Source of the DNA: Lophius americanus | Taxonomy: Eukaryota > Chordata > Actinopteri > Lophiiformes > Lophiidae | DNA: 64,000 nt | Direction of reading: 5' to 3' | Assembly: GCA_037951165.1 (NCBI GenBank) | Contig: JBBDHG010000126.1 | Coordinates: 434,001 to 498,000, forward strand | Shown: one piece after another, positions 48,700 through 58,121 of the stretch | Layout of the letters: the number at the start of each line of letters is the position of its first letter | Position numbering within the stretch: the stretch's first letter is position 1 | Translations under genes and position numbers: made by a program | Notes under the pieces: model-generated | What the model was told of the DNA's origin: nothing | The model's database searches: none | What the model saw: only the letters and a program-made list of their open reading frames with translations

Positions 48700-48965
48700 G
48701 CTCTTTCACTTTTTAGAGGTCGCCACAGCAGATCGTCTTGTTCCGCATATTAATTCGACAAAGGTTTTACGCCGGATGCCTTACCTTGGGACTGGCAATA
48801 GATAAGGCTGGTTAGGCTGGTAGAACTGAACCTGGCCAATGGTCCACAGCGGATTTCTGCCATTGCCTCTTATGACTGGCAGTTGATTCCAACCCCAGTC
48901 TCCTTTACCAAATGCCAGCGGTTTAACCAGCTGAGCTATCCGGATGTCCACTTTGAGCCAATACT
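48700..48965 (-). mobile_element. tRNA-derived SINE, minus strand
   Basis: The minus-strand head reads GGATAGCTCAGCTGGTTAAA (A box, TAGCTCAGCTGG) and then GGTTGGAATCAACTGCC (B box, diverged GGTTCGAATCC), so it derives from a tRNA. Its 3' part carries the CGGCGTAAAACC-type and GCTGTGGCGACC tail also seen at 23090. No polymerase III terminator run is obvious. Confidence 0.65.
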
Positions 48966-48969
48966 TCTT

Positions 48970-50450
48970 CTTCTTCGTCTTTCAGCAGCTTCCTTTAGGG
49001 AGTTCTGTTTTCATCCATAGGCCAGTAAACTGCTCGTCAATACTACATTTTCAAAAATTCATGCAAGTAAGGAGAGGGAGCCCACCTTGTGACGCAGGAG
49101 AAAAAAAAAGAGCCATGTATAAATCATGGCGCTGTACATAAACTGTACATACAGATGATTCCAGATCTGCTCTCAGACTGAACGCTGTTAACTGATGATT
49201 TCATGGTCCTGTCTATGTGGGCGCATTTTCAGGAAAATGTGTAATTCAGACAATTCATTCATGTAATACTAATCCATGCACTTGATGTGTATCTGGGTTT
49301 ATGGTTTATGCAATGTCTGAACACGGCTGCACCGTTCGGCTGATCAATGGTTCGAAGAATGCCAAAGCCATTCTATGATTGGCTGTAACACACTTGCAGC
49401 AAAGTGGAGAATTTTTGGATGGGCTATTGGGTGTTCAGTGGTGATGGCCTGGTGATGTTGTTCTGCATCACTACTTTAGTGATGCAGATGAGATACGGTG
49501 AGAAACTGAGAGTTACTTCCCAGTGTGTGCTTCTGCACACAAATGTTGTACCTGGAGACAAGCGAGACACTTTCTGGTCGCCCAACATTGGCGTCTAGTG
49601 TGACTTACATGTTAAATGTTCCATGAAGCATTCTTAAATGTTTTTGGCAGGATGGTGTCACTCAAGCAGATGCATCACATCCACAGCAGAACAAATGTCA
49701 GAACCCTACAGCTCATCACACCCCTCTATTTCAGCTGTACCAGTTTGTCCCCGGTTCAACATATATGAACAATGTGGGTTGAATTTTTTTTAGATGAGTC
49801 AGAGTTACCAAATACAACATTTACATTCTTTTTTTTTGTATTTTTCCTTTTCAAATGTACCAAATGACACAAATGAGGAACAAAAACAGTGTGCTGTGGA
49901 GAACAATGAGAAAATAGTGTGAGCTCTTGCTAATAACACAGTTTTTCCTTGGGCAACCCATATCTTTTTACACACATTCATGTAGTTATGGCCTGCAAAA
50001 GCAACAAAAGATATTATTAACTATTTTTGTAAACTTGGATATGTTAAAAAAAAAAGTCTTAGCAGGTCGTGAAACTAATGACTATATTTATCAAGAACAA
50101 ACAGACGGACAAAAAAACTGAAAAACAGCTTTTTACCCACATGCTGTTAAATTAAGTGCTAGCAGGCCCATCAATAACAGAGAAGTCATATGCAAACAGT
50201 TGACAGTTTCAATCAATAGGCTGAGCTATTTTTATGCAGTTTGTACTGATTTACAAAACAATCAATAAAAAAATCATTTATCTTCAGAGGGGCGTCTGAT
50301 GATCTCACTGATCTCCATGTTGGAACATTTTTGTGACAGTTTGGCTTTGTTGATTCTCTCTCTTTGTCTCTCTGTGTCAATGTGGGTTTCATATCTACCC
50401 TTCATAAAGAAGCTTAACCCGTGTCCATCCATTGTGAGAGGAGAGGTCAA
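48970..50450. other. Non-coding stretch, nothing recognised
   Basis: No gene or named repeat recognised. Confidence 0.4.
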
Positions 50451-50454
50451 AAAT

Positions 50455-50690
50455 GACAGCGTCCGCCGCCGCAGATCCTTCGTATTAACGCAATAACTCA
50501 AAAACTATTTCATTGACCATTTAAAAAATTTAGATCACCATAGACCTTAGTGAAAGGAAGAGTGTTTTGGGTAAAGGTCAGTTTTATAGTTTTAACACAA
50601 GGGAATCTTTATCTCTTTTTATTTTATGGCAGAGATTTTGAATCTGTGTCCTTGGAAACACATAGTTTTTGAAGTTATTTCAGAAAAGTT
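50455..50690 (+). repeat. R1 family repeat, 5' part
   Basis: Best preserved head of the family: GCGTCCGCCGCCGCAGATCC, TTCGTATTAACGCAATAACT, then CATAGACCTTAGTGAAAGG. The middle and tail are lost. Confidence 0.75.
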
Positions 50691-50939
50691 CCTATGAATC
50701 TAGGAAGCGCACAGGAAGGCCAAATTCCAGGGAATTGGGACCTATATTTGCCTCTGATTCTGAGTTAGACATAAGTAGTCTTTTCAAAAATAATTTTGGT
50801 AACTACAGGTTTTTAGATAGTCATTCAGATTGTCCAACTGTTCAATCACACATCGTCATTATCCCAGGCGCAGAAAACGTTGTGGATCCCCACACTGCAT
50901 GTTCACAGCCTTGAACATCTCGGTTTCAGAAGGACTGTT

Positions 50940-51218
50940 TAGGCTACAACTAGTGGACCCAAGTGCAGACACAGACACAGACACAGACAGTGGCAGGTTT
51001 CCAGGTTTTATTTACTACTGAGTTGAGGGAGTGGAAACTGAGCCAGGAAACCAAGAGGGGGGCAAATACTTCTAGCACCACCCACAGCAAGTCTAGAGAC
51101 GAGCTGGCAGTCTGGTGTTGGTTGAACTTGGTTTATGAAGAGGTATGCATGCAATGAGATGCAGCTATCAAGTCCAACCCTCTGCTGGCTAACCCGGGAC
51201 ATGAGATGTGGAGAGAAA
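50940..51218 (-). mobile_element. Probable gypsy LTR remnant
   Basis: Immediately downstream (minus strand) of the integrase relic. Read on the minus strand it includes AGTAAATAAAACCTGGAAAC, an AATAAA signal, and ends CTGCACTTGGGTCCAC, as do the 3' ends of several fish gypsy LTRs. A (CAGACA)n stretch is expanded near the end. Boundaries are uncertain. Confidence 0.45.
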
Positions 51219-51221
51219 GAG

Positions 51222-51640
51222 TTAGTCCAACAGAATCAGGTGTGATAAGGTTCTCGAGAGGCAGATATAACCCCCCTCTCTAAGGTCGCCTGACCAGGCT
51301 TGTTGGGATGGGCACTGTGGAAGACTCGAATGAGAATTGGATCCAGTATTTGAGAGGAAGGACACCCAACTGCTCTCCTTGGACCCATACCCCTCCCAAT
51401 CCACCCGATACTGAAAACAGCAGCTTCTGCAGCACACATCCAGGAGACGGCGGGCCGTAACGGTCAGATGGTCTTCAATCACCCAGGATGGAGGAGGGGT
51501 TGCAGAGGGGGTTGAAAAGGGATTAGAACAAATAGGCTTGAATAAAGACACATAGAAGGCATGGGTAGGGTTAATCTTTAGGGAGGACGAACGTTTCATA
51601 GTCTGCCACCACAAATTTGAGCCGATCTGACCCGGGTAAG
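51222..51640 (-). pseudogene. Ty3/gypsy integrase C-terminus with chromodomain, relic
   Basis: On the minus strand, KINPTHAFYVSLFKPICSNP corresponds to the integrase segment (V-H-P-T-F-H-V-S-x-L-K-P). It is followed by a Pro-rich linker and the chromodomain: ARRLLDV, FQYRVDWEGYGSKESSWV, and then, after a frameshift, QILDPILIRVFHSAHPNKPG. The Trp-Glu-Gly-Tyr and S-W-V positions of the methyl-lysine-binding fold are visible. Reverse transcriptase and the catalytic DDE core are absent. It belongs to the chromovirus-type fish gypsy elements. Confidence 0.85.
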
Positions 51641-52154
51641 AGTCAGATTGAGCAACTTAATCTGTTCTTTTTTTTATTAGCTTATTGGAAATAGCTCATG
51701 ATTTTTGGGTCAGTCTAATATACAATGCGAGTTGAATTTGCCAGAATGAAGCATTTTCAGTGTGAGAACATGCATCAATACTGTCCAGCAGGTGGCCTCA
51801 ACAAAAAAAATCATACAGGAAGAAGCACCAGAACGTTTAAATGTATTCCTCTTTCACATAAACGTATTGAGAGTGAAATACCTCTCCGGGTTAAAGTGCA
51901 CATAGCTGACGTGAGACACATGAAAACATTTCAGATACAAAAAGGATGAAGAGAAACGGAGTCAGTCGGATCAAATACATGATCTAACAATGATGGGATA
52001 TGATCTCGGAGGTGAACAAATATCAAACCTTCAAATAGTAGAAGTTTGCTGTGATTGTGCAGCACAATTGGACTTTAACTGATTTGTATCCTGCCATTTC
52101 TAATTTTATTTTTAAAAAGGTTAAACTACGTTCAGATGAGATCAAGATCAAAAT

Positions 52155-52156
<2 letters not shown>

Positions 52157-52203
<47 letters not shown>
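52157..52203 (+). repeat. (TG)n microsatellite in copy A
   Basis: An uninterrupted run; the same place in copy B (about 54512-54540) is shorter and interrupted. Confidence 0.95.
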
Positions 52204-52207
<4 letters not shown>

Positions 52208-52271
52208 GTAAATATCCTCCCCTTGTTGTAAGAGGAAAAACCGTTCCAAGTGAAATTTAATTTAATCACAG

Positions 52272-52517
52272 CAGTTTGACACTGTTTTAGATGTTCATGT
52301 ACACTTTACATTAATTGACCCCACAGGGCTAATTATTGGACCTAAAGGTAACTATAATTGCCTTTTTGTAGTCCGAAAAGGTAGATATATGTTCCCAGGA
52401 TTCACAATGTTAGGGTACAATAACGGGAGACTGCGTACTTTTACACCAATAACAGAAGAAAAAAGATTATTTCCTATATTTATTATATTATTATATACAT
52501 ATATTCTAATAATATAA
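52272..52517 (+). CDS. Coding-like frame in copy A, unrecognised
   Basis: After an acceptor-like TTTAATCACAG, a frame opens at 52272 and runs 81 codons to TAA. It reads QFDTVLDVHVHFTLIDPTGL, IIGPKGNYNCLFVVRKGRYM and FPGFTMLGYNNGR, with a composition typical of a folded protein rather than random AT-rich DNA; the last 20 codons are poor. In copy B the corresponding part (about 54764-54995) keeps the same reading with one amino-acid change near the end but is preceded by a stop. Donor-like GTs follow CCTAAAG and CGAAAAG. It may be an exon or the relic of a gene. Confidence 0.3.
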   Translation, partial: QFDTVLDVHVHFTLIDPTGLIIGPKGNYNCLFVVRKGRYMFPGFTMLGYNNGRLRTFTPITEEKRLFPIFIILLYTYILII

Positions 52518-53020
52518 ATTATGTACATAATAAATATGAGATACTGAGACCCTGTAAAAGATAATTTTGTGCCCTTTATGAAGTCAGTTGTTCTACTGTC
52601 AAATTTAGTAAAAAAAATTGTCACCAGCGGTAAAAGTCTTTATAAGATACAAATCTTAGAGGTACAAACAGCCAAATTGTTTTGGTAATATCTTTATTTT
52701 AACTTCTAATCTTTCTGTAATACATTTGATATGATGTTTTTATTTGATTATCCAATGTTGTTGTCTTATTGTTGGTTTTCTGCTTTAGATCTTAGACGTC
52801 CGCCTGCCTTGGAAAGGAATATGTTTGCGTGAGATCTTCTGCGTTTTAATCTAGTTGTTGCCCCTCGAGTTGAGAGAAAGATAACCGTATACTCATTCTT
52901 GCCCCCTATAGGCCATACAGGAAATGACGCAATAACTCTGCAACGCACGCCTGTGTTGACCCCCGACTCTGTATGATTAAATGTCTCCATATCCACTGAG
53001 GGCGTAGTTGCTGTTTTTAG

Positions 53021-53064
53021 CTGTTCTCTTCCATGAGCACTGTTTGCCTGACGGAGCATTGCAG
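53021..53064 (+). CDS. Repeated 44-bp exon-like unit, copy A
   Basis: The acceptor GTTGCTGTTTTTAG precedes CTGTTCTCTTCCATGAGCAC, and the unit ends GCATTGCAG|GTACTT. In the frame that ends on a complete codon it reads VLFHEHCLPDGALQ. The same unit occurs at 55499-55542 (B), with its 5' part missing at 56073-56097 (C), and at 57371-57417 (D). All four keep the donor. Confidence 0.4.
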
Positions 53065-53690
53065 GTACTTTAGGTAATTATTCTCATTACATCAATACTT
53101 TTTTGTTATGAAATTACAACTTTACACTTGTGATATTATGACATTTTCTTAGAAAGCTCTGTCTTGAGTTTTCTTTATATATTCTTGCTCTCTTCTTCAT
53201 AAAATGATGAATATGTTCTCAACATATCAGGACTCTTTTGTTCCATATTTCAACTTCACCTTTCATAAGAAGTCTGACTTTATTCTCTGAATTGCACCTT
53301 TAGTTTTGGATTATTATTTTTGCACAACATTACAGTACTTTCTCATCATAGGATTTCCTCTATAATATTACAACAGTTTTTTCAAAATATTTTAAATTTA
53401 TTTCCAAAATATGAATTTTTCTTTTTCCTTCTCAATGTGGCCCTAATGCTCCATTGTAGTGCTGGATCCCCAGCATGATTCGTTTTTTTTTAAAACAATA
53501 CAACCTTTTATTTATACAATAAGACAGTGGCTATTAATGCATCTATCTGAAATATACATTATTTAAATAAATTAGCCACATTGACACAAGCCAATTTGCC
53601 AATACCTAAAAAAAGGTCCAATTGAAGGAGGTCATTTAATTCTGACTGTAGAAAGAAACTACACCTTTGCTGTTGCCCCAGACAGCAGGG

Positions 53691-53788
53691 GATATCCTGG
53701 AAAAGGCCCAAATCTCCTGCGTTGTACAAGTAATACCCCGGATCGATTGCTCGTACAACGCAGGGGATTTGGGATTTTTGGGGATATA
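53691..53788 (+). repeat. Inverted pair of R1 tails (hairpin)
   Basis: The left arm (about 53691-53735) and right arm (about 53745-53788) are near-complementary: CTCCTGCGTTGTACAAG faces CTCGTACAACGCAGGGGA, and ATATCC faces GGATAT. Two R1 3' ends thus meet tail to tail with only a few bases between. Confidence 0.8.
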
Positions 53789-54219
53789 CACTATTAGTCG
53801 GTGATGACAGCAGAGGTCTAGTTTTCACTCAGGCAGCTTAGGGTCAGCCACTGGGAGCAAAGAGGGGTTCAGTATCTTCACAATACTCTATACTTTCTCC
53901 TCATTATGATTCTTAGTTATTTGACTGAAGAGCTCCTGTGACGCAATCTTAAAAACAAGAACCTGCTGACTGGTTTGACAGGTGGCACATACTTCTGTGA
54001 CTAAAATAATCGTATGGGTAACTTTTACGTCAGCAGGTTGGCATGGTGTGTATGAAAGAGGGTGGTTACCTCTGAGAGCAGTGCAGGCAAAGGATTGGCT
54101 GAACCTGAGGTGGCAGTTACACTCCGGCCCAATTACAGTTGTTGCATCGGGTCACAACAAAATAATCTATCCGTGCCATCTTAACACAAGAAACACAAAA
54201 ATAAATTCATAAATTCATC

Positions 54220-54418
54220 CATCAGCGGTTAACTGCTAATCCAATGGTTGAGAAATTATGGCCCGAAAAATTCTGGAGATTAAGCTCTACCAAAAATCTC
54301 TCCAGTTCTTCCTCTCACTGAGGTCCACGTTGGTATAAAATTGAAATGAAAATGATCCATGAAATTGTTATTGAGTCATCGCGTTAACATGACTAATAAG
54401 CGGATGATGCGGCGGGAC
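54220..54418 (-). repeat. R1 family repeat, minus-strand fragment
   Basis: The reverse complement has AACGCGATGACTCAATAACA, then CCTCAGTGAGAGGAAGAACT and GCCATAATTTCTCAACCATT. It lies directly against the start of copy B. Confidence 0.7.
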
Positions 54419-54423
54419 AGTAT

Positions 54424-56071
54424 TGACTTTAACTGATTTGTATTCTGCCATTTCTAATTTTATTTTTTGAAGGTTAAACTACGTTCAGATGAGATCAAGA
54501 TCAAAATCAGTTTGTGTGTTTGTGTGTGTGTGTGTGTTTTATGATTGTGTGGTGAGTTTCAATAGTTTGAAGTGAAATTTTATTTAATCACAGCAGTTTG
54601 ACAGTTTTAAATGTTGGTCTTGCCCCAGGTCGATTGTCTCCTACACATTTCACATGCCGTCGGTTTATCAAAGAGAGATTTTTCTATTATTATTATGTTT
54701 GATGGAGTAATGTTGTGTGAGATTAAGTATTTTCCAGATACTCTCAGAAAGAGAGGTACAGTAGGAGTCCATCAAGGTACACTTTACATTAATTGACCCC
54801 ACAGGGCTAATTATTGGACCTAAAGGTAACTATAATTGCCTTTTTGTAGTCCGAAAAGGTAGATATATGTTCCCAGGATTCACAATGTTAGGGTACAATA
54901 ACGGGAGACCGCGTACTTTTACACCAATAACAGAAGAAAAAAGATTATTTCCTATATTTATTATATTATTATATACATATATTCTAATAATATAAATTAT
55001 GTATATAATAAATATGAGATACTGAGACCCTGTAAAAGATAATTTTGTGCCTTTTATGAAGTCAGTTGTTCTACTGTCAAATTTAGTAAAAAAAATTGTC
55101 ACCAGCGGTAAAAGTCTTTATAAGATACAAATCTTAGAGGTACAAACAGCCAAATTGTTTTGGTAATATCTTTATTTTAACTTCTAATCTTTCTGTAATA
55201 CATTTGATATGATGTTTTTATTTGATTATCCAATGTTGTTGTCTTATTGTTGGTTTTCTGCTTTAGATCTTAGACGTCCGCCTGCCTTGGAAAGGAATAT
55301 GTTTGCGTGAGATCTTCTGCGTTTTAATCTAGTTGTTGCCCCTCGAGTTGAGAGAAAGATAACCGTATACTCATTCTTGCCCCCTATAGGCCATACAGGA
55401 AATGACGCAATAACTCAATAACGCACGCCTGTGTTGACCCCCGACTCTGTATGATTAAATGTCTCCATATCCACTGAGGGCATAGTTGCTGTTTTTAGCT
55501 GTTATCTTCCATGAGCACTGTTTGCGTGACGGAGCATTGCAGGTACTTTAGGTAATTATTCTCATTACATCAATACTTTTTTGTTGTGAAATTACAACTT
55601 TACACTTGTGATATTATGACATTTTCTTAGAAAGCTCTGTCTTGAGTTTTCTTTATATATTCTGGCTCTCTTCTTCATAAAATGATGAATATGTTCTCAA
55701 CATATCAGGACTCTTTTGTTCCATATTTCAACTTCACCTTTCATAAGAAGTCTGACTTTATTCTCTGAATTGCACCTTTAGTTTTGGATTATTATTTTTG
55801 CACAACATTACAGTACTTTCTCATCATAGGATTTCCTCTATAATATTACAACAGTTTTTTCAAAATATTTTAAATTTATTTCCAAAATATGAATTTTTCT
55901 TTTTCCTTCTCAATGTGGCCCTAATGCTCCATTGTAGTGATGGATCCCCAGCATGATTCGGTTTTTTTTAAAACAATACAACCTTTTATTTATACAATAA
56001 GACAGTGGCTATTAATGCATCTATCTGAAATATACATTATTTAAATAAATTAGCCACATTGACGCAAGCCA
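54424..56071 (+). repeat. Segmental duplication, copy B
   Basis: It matches copy A from GACTTTAACTGATTTGTATT to GACGCAAGCCAA, then switches without spacer into copy C. It contains about 155 extra bases (54620-54775), which hold an alternative 61-codon frame with SKRDFSIIIMFDGVMLCEIK. The 44-bp exon-like unit is at 55499-55542. Confidence 0.9.
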
Positions 56072-56196
56072 ACTGTTTGCCTGACGGAGCATTGCAGGTA
56101 CTTTCGGTTATTGTTCTCATTCAATCTCAACACATTCATCCGTCACGCACATTTTTTTTAAAAGAGTGGTTTTCTCACAGCCAATGTCATTTACAG

Positions 56197-56346
56197 GAAT
56201 CGCTTGGTGAGTTTCCCGTGGATACGAAAGACAAGAAAAATTCGAGGAACTCATCACATAACCAACATCCTTCGGACAGAGCCACTTCTCTCCGATCAAT
56301 CGGAAAAAAAGATGGCTACACAAAGTCGGTTTTCATCACTGATGAG
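56197..56346 (+). CDS. 150-bp exon-like unit, copy C (intact)
   Basis: The acceptor CATTTACAG and the donor ATGAG|GTCAAT bound exactly 50 codons with no stop in the frame that continues from the 44-bp unit. They start ESLGEFPVDTKDKKNSRNSS and end KKDGYTKSVFITDE. A second frame is also open across the segment, so the reading is not certain. The phase (0 at both ends) would splice in frame to the exon at 58968. I do not recognise the sequence. Confidence 0.4.
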
Positions 56347-56508
56347 GTCAATGTTATATTCATTTTTTAAAGTAATTGTTATGTCCAACGGTCAAATTTA
56401 GCGAGCACAATACAACAATACTATGCTAAAATATTATGATACTAAGTTATAAGTAAGCAGATATTTGGGTTTTTTTATTCATCCTACCGCAGCAGCAAAC
56501 ATATTAAC

Positions 56509-56542
<34 letters not shown>

Positions 56543-56687
56543 TCTTAAATCATATTTTAGTCTGATGTTTACCATGATCTGTGTGTTTTTACATGCACTT
56601 TCTCAGCATTACTTATGGGTCACCACAAACACTTCTAAAATGGTCAGGTGGTGTAAGATGTAAGATGTGTTTTATTTGAAAAAAGTA

Positions 56688-56815
56688 CCTTCTAGAAGTA
56701 TCTTCTAGAAGATCCTTTTAGAAGTATGTATAAAAAGTATCTTCCGGTTGAGTAAAGGCACATTTACCTTTTTGAGTTTACGGACATTATTTATCTACTC
56801 CTCATTTTTATCATG
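56688..56815 (+). promoter_or_regulatory. Promoter-like block with ATG at a donor, copy C
   Basis: Two TTCTAGAA motifs (56690-56710), resembling inverted heat-shock-element modules but with a wider gap than standard, are followed by TATAAAAA at 56729-56736 and, about 80 bases on, ATG|GTAAGT at 56813-56818. This would be a first exon that ends right after the start codon. Copy D keeps the same layout at 57999-58124. Confidence 0.4.
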
Positions 56816-57078
56816 GTAAGTTTACTGGTACTTTAAACATGTTTCAAATACATAGTTGATCCTTATCAACTTATCAACACATAGTTGTCTTGACAACTTA
56901 TCAACACATAGTTGTCTTGACAACTTATCAACACATAGTTGATCCTTATAGTGACCCTTATCAAATATGTGAATGAACTTATTAAAAGAAAGCGCATTAA
57001 TCTAGAACTAAAGAATCAATCGAGAACAAGCAACACTAAATAAAAAATGTTACATTAACTTTGGCTATCAAACGCTAC

Positions 57079-57392
57079 AACATGGGTAACAGGTAGAACG
57101 TGATCAGTTTTATTTCCATGCCACGTTCTACTCTTGAATTAGAGATGTGGCTTTTCCAGTTTGGCAGTGTTTTTATGTTTTGCCCATGTTTATGTCTCAT
57201 GTATTAGAACTTTTTTTGATCGTGTGGAGACAATTCTTACATGGCGGCGCACAGGAGGCCCAACAGAAAGCATGAACCCTTTTAGCTCAGATGACCACCA
57301 CCGTAGCTAACGTGCTACGATGATGTTGTTTATTCTATTATCTTAACTATCCCTATGTTGTCACAGACAGCAACTGTTCTCTTCCATGAGCA
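57079..57392. other. Unique spacer between copies C and D
   Basis: About 310 bases unlike A-D until ACAGCAACTGTTCTCTTCCA, where similarity to the 44-bp unit resumes. A short CpG-containing segment (ACATGGCGGCGCACAGG) lies near 57240. No gene called. Confidence 0.5.
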
Positions 57393-57417
57393 CTGTTTGC
57401 CTGACGGAGCATTGCAG
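57371..57417 (+). CDS. Repeated exon-like unit, copy D
   Basis: Same 44-bp unit as at 53021, preceded by TGTTGTCACAGACAG (two possible acceptors) and ending GCATTGCAG|GTACTT. A frame with an ATG at 57355 runs through it as VLFHEHCLPDGALQ. Confidence 0.35.
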
Positions 57418-57516
57418 GTACTTTCGGTTATTATTCTCATTCAATCTCAACACATTCATCCGTCACGCACATTTTTTCTAAAGGAGTGGTTTTCTCACAG
57501 CCAATGTCATTTACAG

Positions 57517-57655
57517 GAATCGCTTGGTGAGTTTCCCGTGGATATAAAAGACAAAAAAATCGAGGAACTCATCACATAATAAAAATAGTTCTGACAAAGT
57601 AAATTCTATCGGAAAAAACGATGGCTACACAAAGTCGGTTTTCATCACTGGTGAG
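57517..57655 (+). pseudogene. Exon-like unit, copy D (frameshifted)
   Basis: It corresponds to the 50-codon unit at 56197 but is 139 bases long. A 2-base loss after GACAA and a further 9-base shortage shift the frame, which stops at TAA (57577-57579) after KIEELIT. The splice-site sequences are kept. Confidence 0.55.
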
Positions 57656-57998
57656 GTCAATGTTATATTCATTTTTTAAAGTAATTGTTATGTTCAAGGG
57701 TCAAATTTAGCGAGCACAATACAACAATACTATGCTAAAATATTATGATACTAAGTTATAAGTAAGCAGATATTTGTTTTTTTTTATTCATCCTACCGCA
57801 GCAGCAAACATATTAACATATATGTATGTGTGTGTGTGTGTGTGTGTGTGTTCTTAAATCATATTTTAGTCTGATGTTTACCATGATCTGTGTGTTTTTA
57901 CATGCACTTTCTCAGCATTGCTTATGGGTCACCACAAACACGTCTAAAATGGTCAGGTGGTGTAAGATGTAAGATGTGTTTTATTTGAAAAAAGTACC

Positions 57999-58121
57999 TT
58001 CTAGAAGTATCTTCTAGAAGATCCTTTTAGAAGTATGTATAAAAAGTATCTTCCGGTTGACTAAAGGCACATTTACCTTTTTGAGTTTAAGGACATTATT
58101 TATCTACTCCTCATTTTTATC
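57999..58121 (+). promoter_or_regulatory. TATA promoter and 5' UTR of the candidate gene
   Basis: TTCTAGAA motifs at about 57999-58020 precede TATAAAAA at 58038-58045. Transcription starting about 30 bases downstream would give a 5' UTR of roughly 50 bases before the ATG at 58122. The TTCnnGAA pairs hint at heat-shock or stress control, but their spacing is not the standard contiguous one. It is duplicated in copy C. Confidence 0.4.

Larger units (their letters stand above)
52065..53600 (+). repeat. Segmental duplication, copy A
   Basis: It runs from GACTTTAACTGATTTGTATC to ACACAAGCCAATTTGCC and is repeated as copy B at 54424-56071. Substitutions between the copies are few. Copy A has a long TG run (52157-52203) and lacks about 155 bases present in B after the CACAGCAGTTTGACA point. 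It contains exon-like units at 52272-52517 and 53021-53064. Confidence 0.9.
56072..57078 (+). repeat. Segmental duplication, copy C
   Basis: It runs from CTGTTTGCCTGACGGAGCAT to GGCTATCAAACGCTAC and is repeated as copy D at 57393-58387. It contains the 3' part of the 44-bp exon-like unit, the 150-bp exon-like unit, a TG run (56514-56541), a promoter-like block and a 27-bp tandem repeat (cores at 56868, 56895 and 56922). Confidence 0.9.

Noticed and set aside
48860..48960. tRNA gene on the minus strand
   Set aside because: A- and B-box-like sequences are present but a cloverleaf cannot be completed, and a retroposon tail follows, so it is a SINE.
52766..53059. 97-codon minus-strand frame in copy A
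   Set aside because: It lies opposite the exon-like unit at 53021 and has no family resemblance; the copy in B does not provide an independent argument because A and B are recent duplicates.
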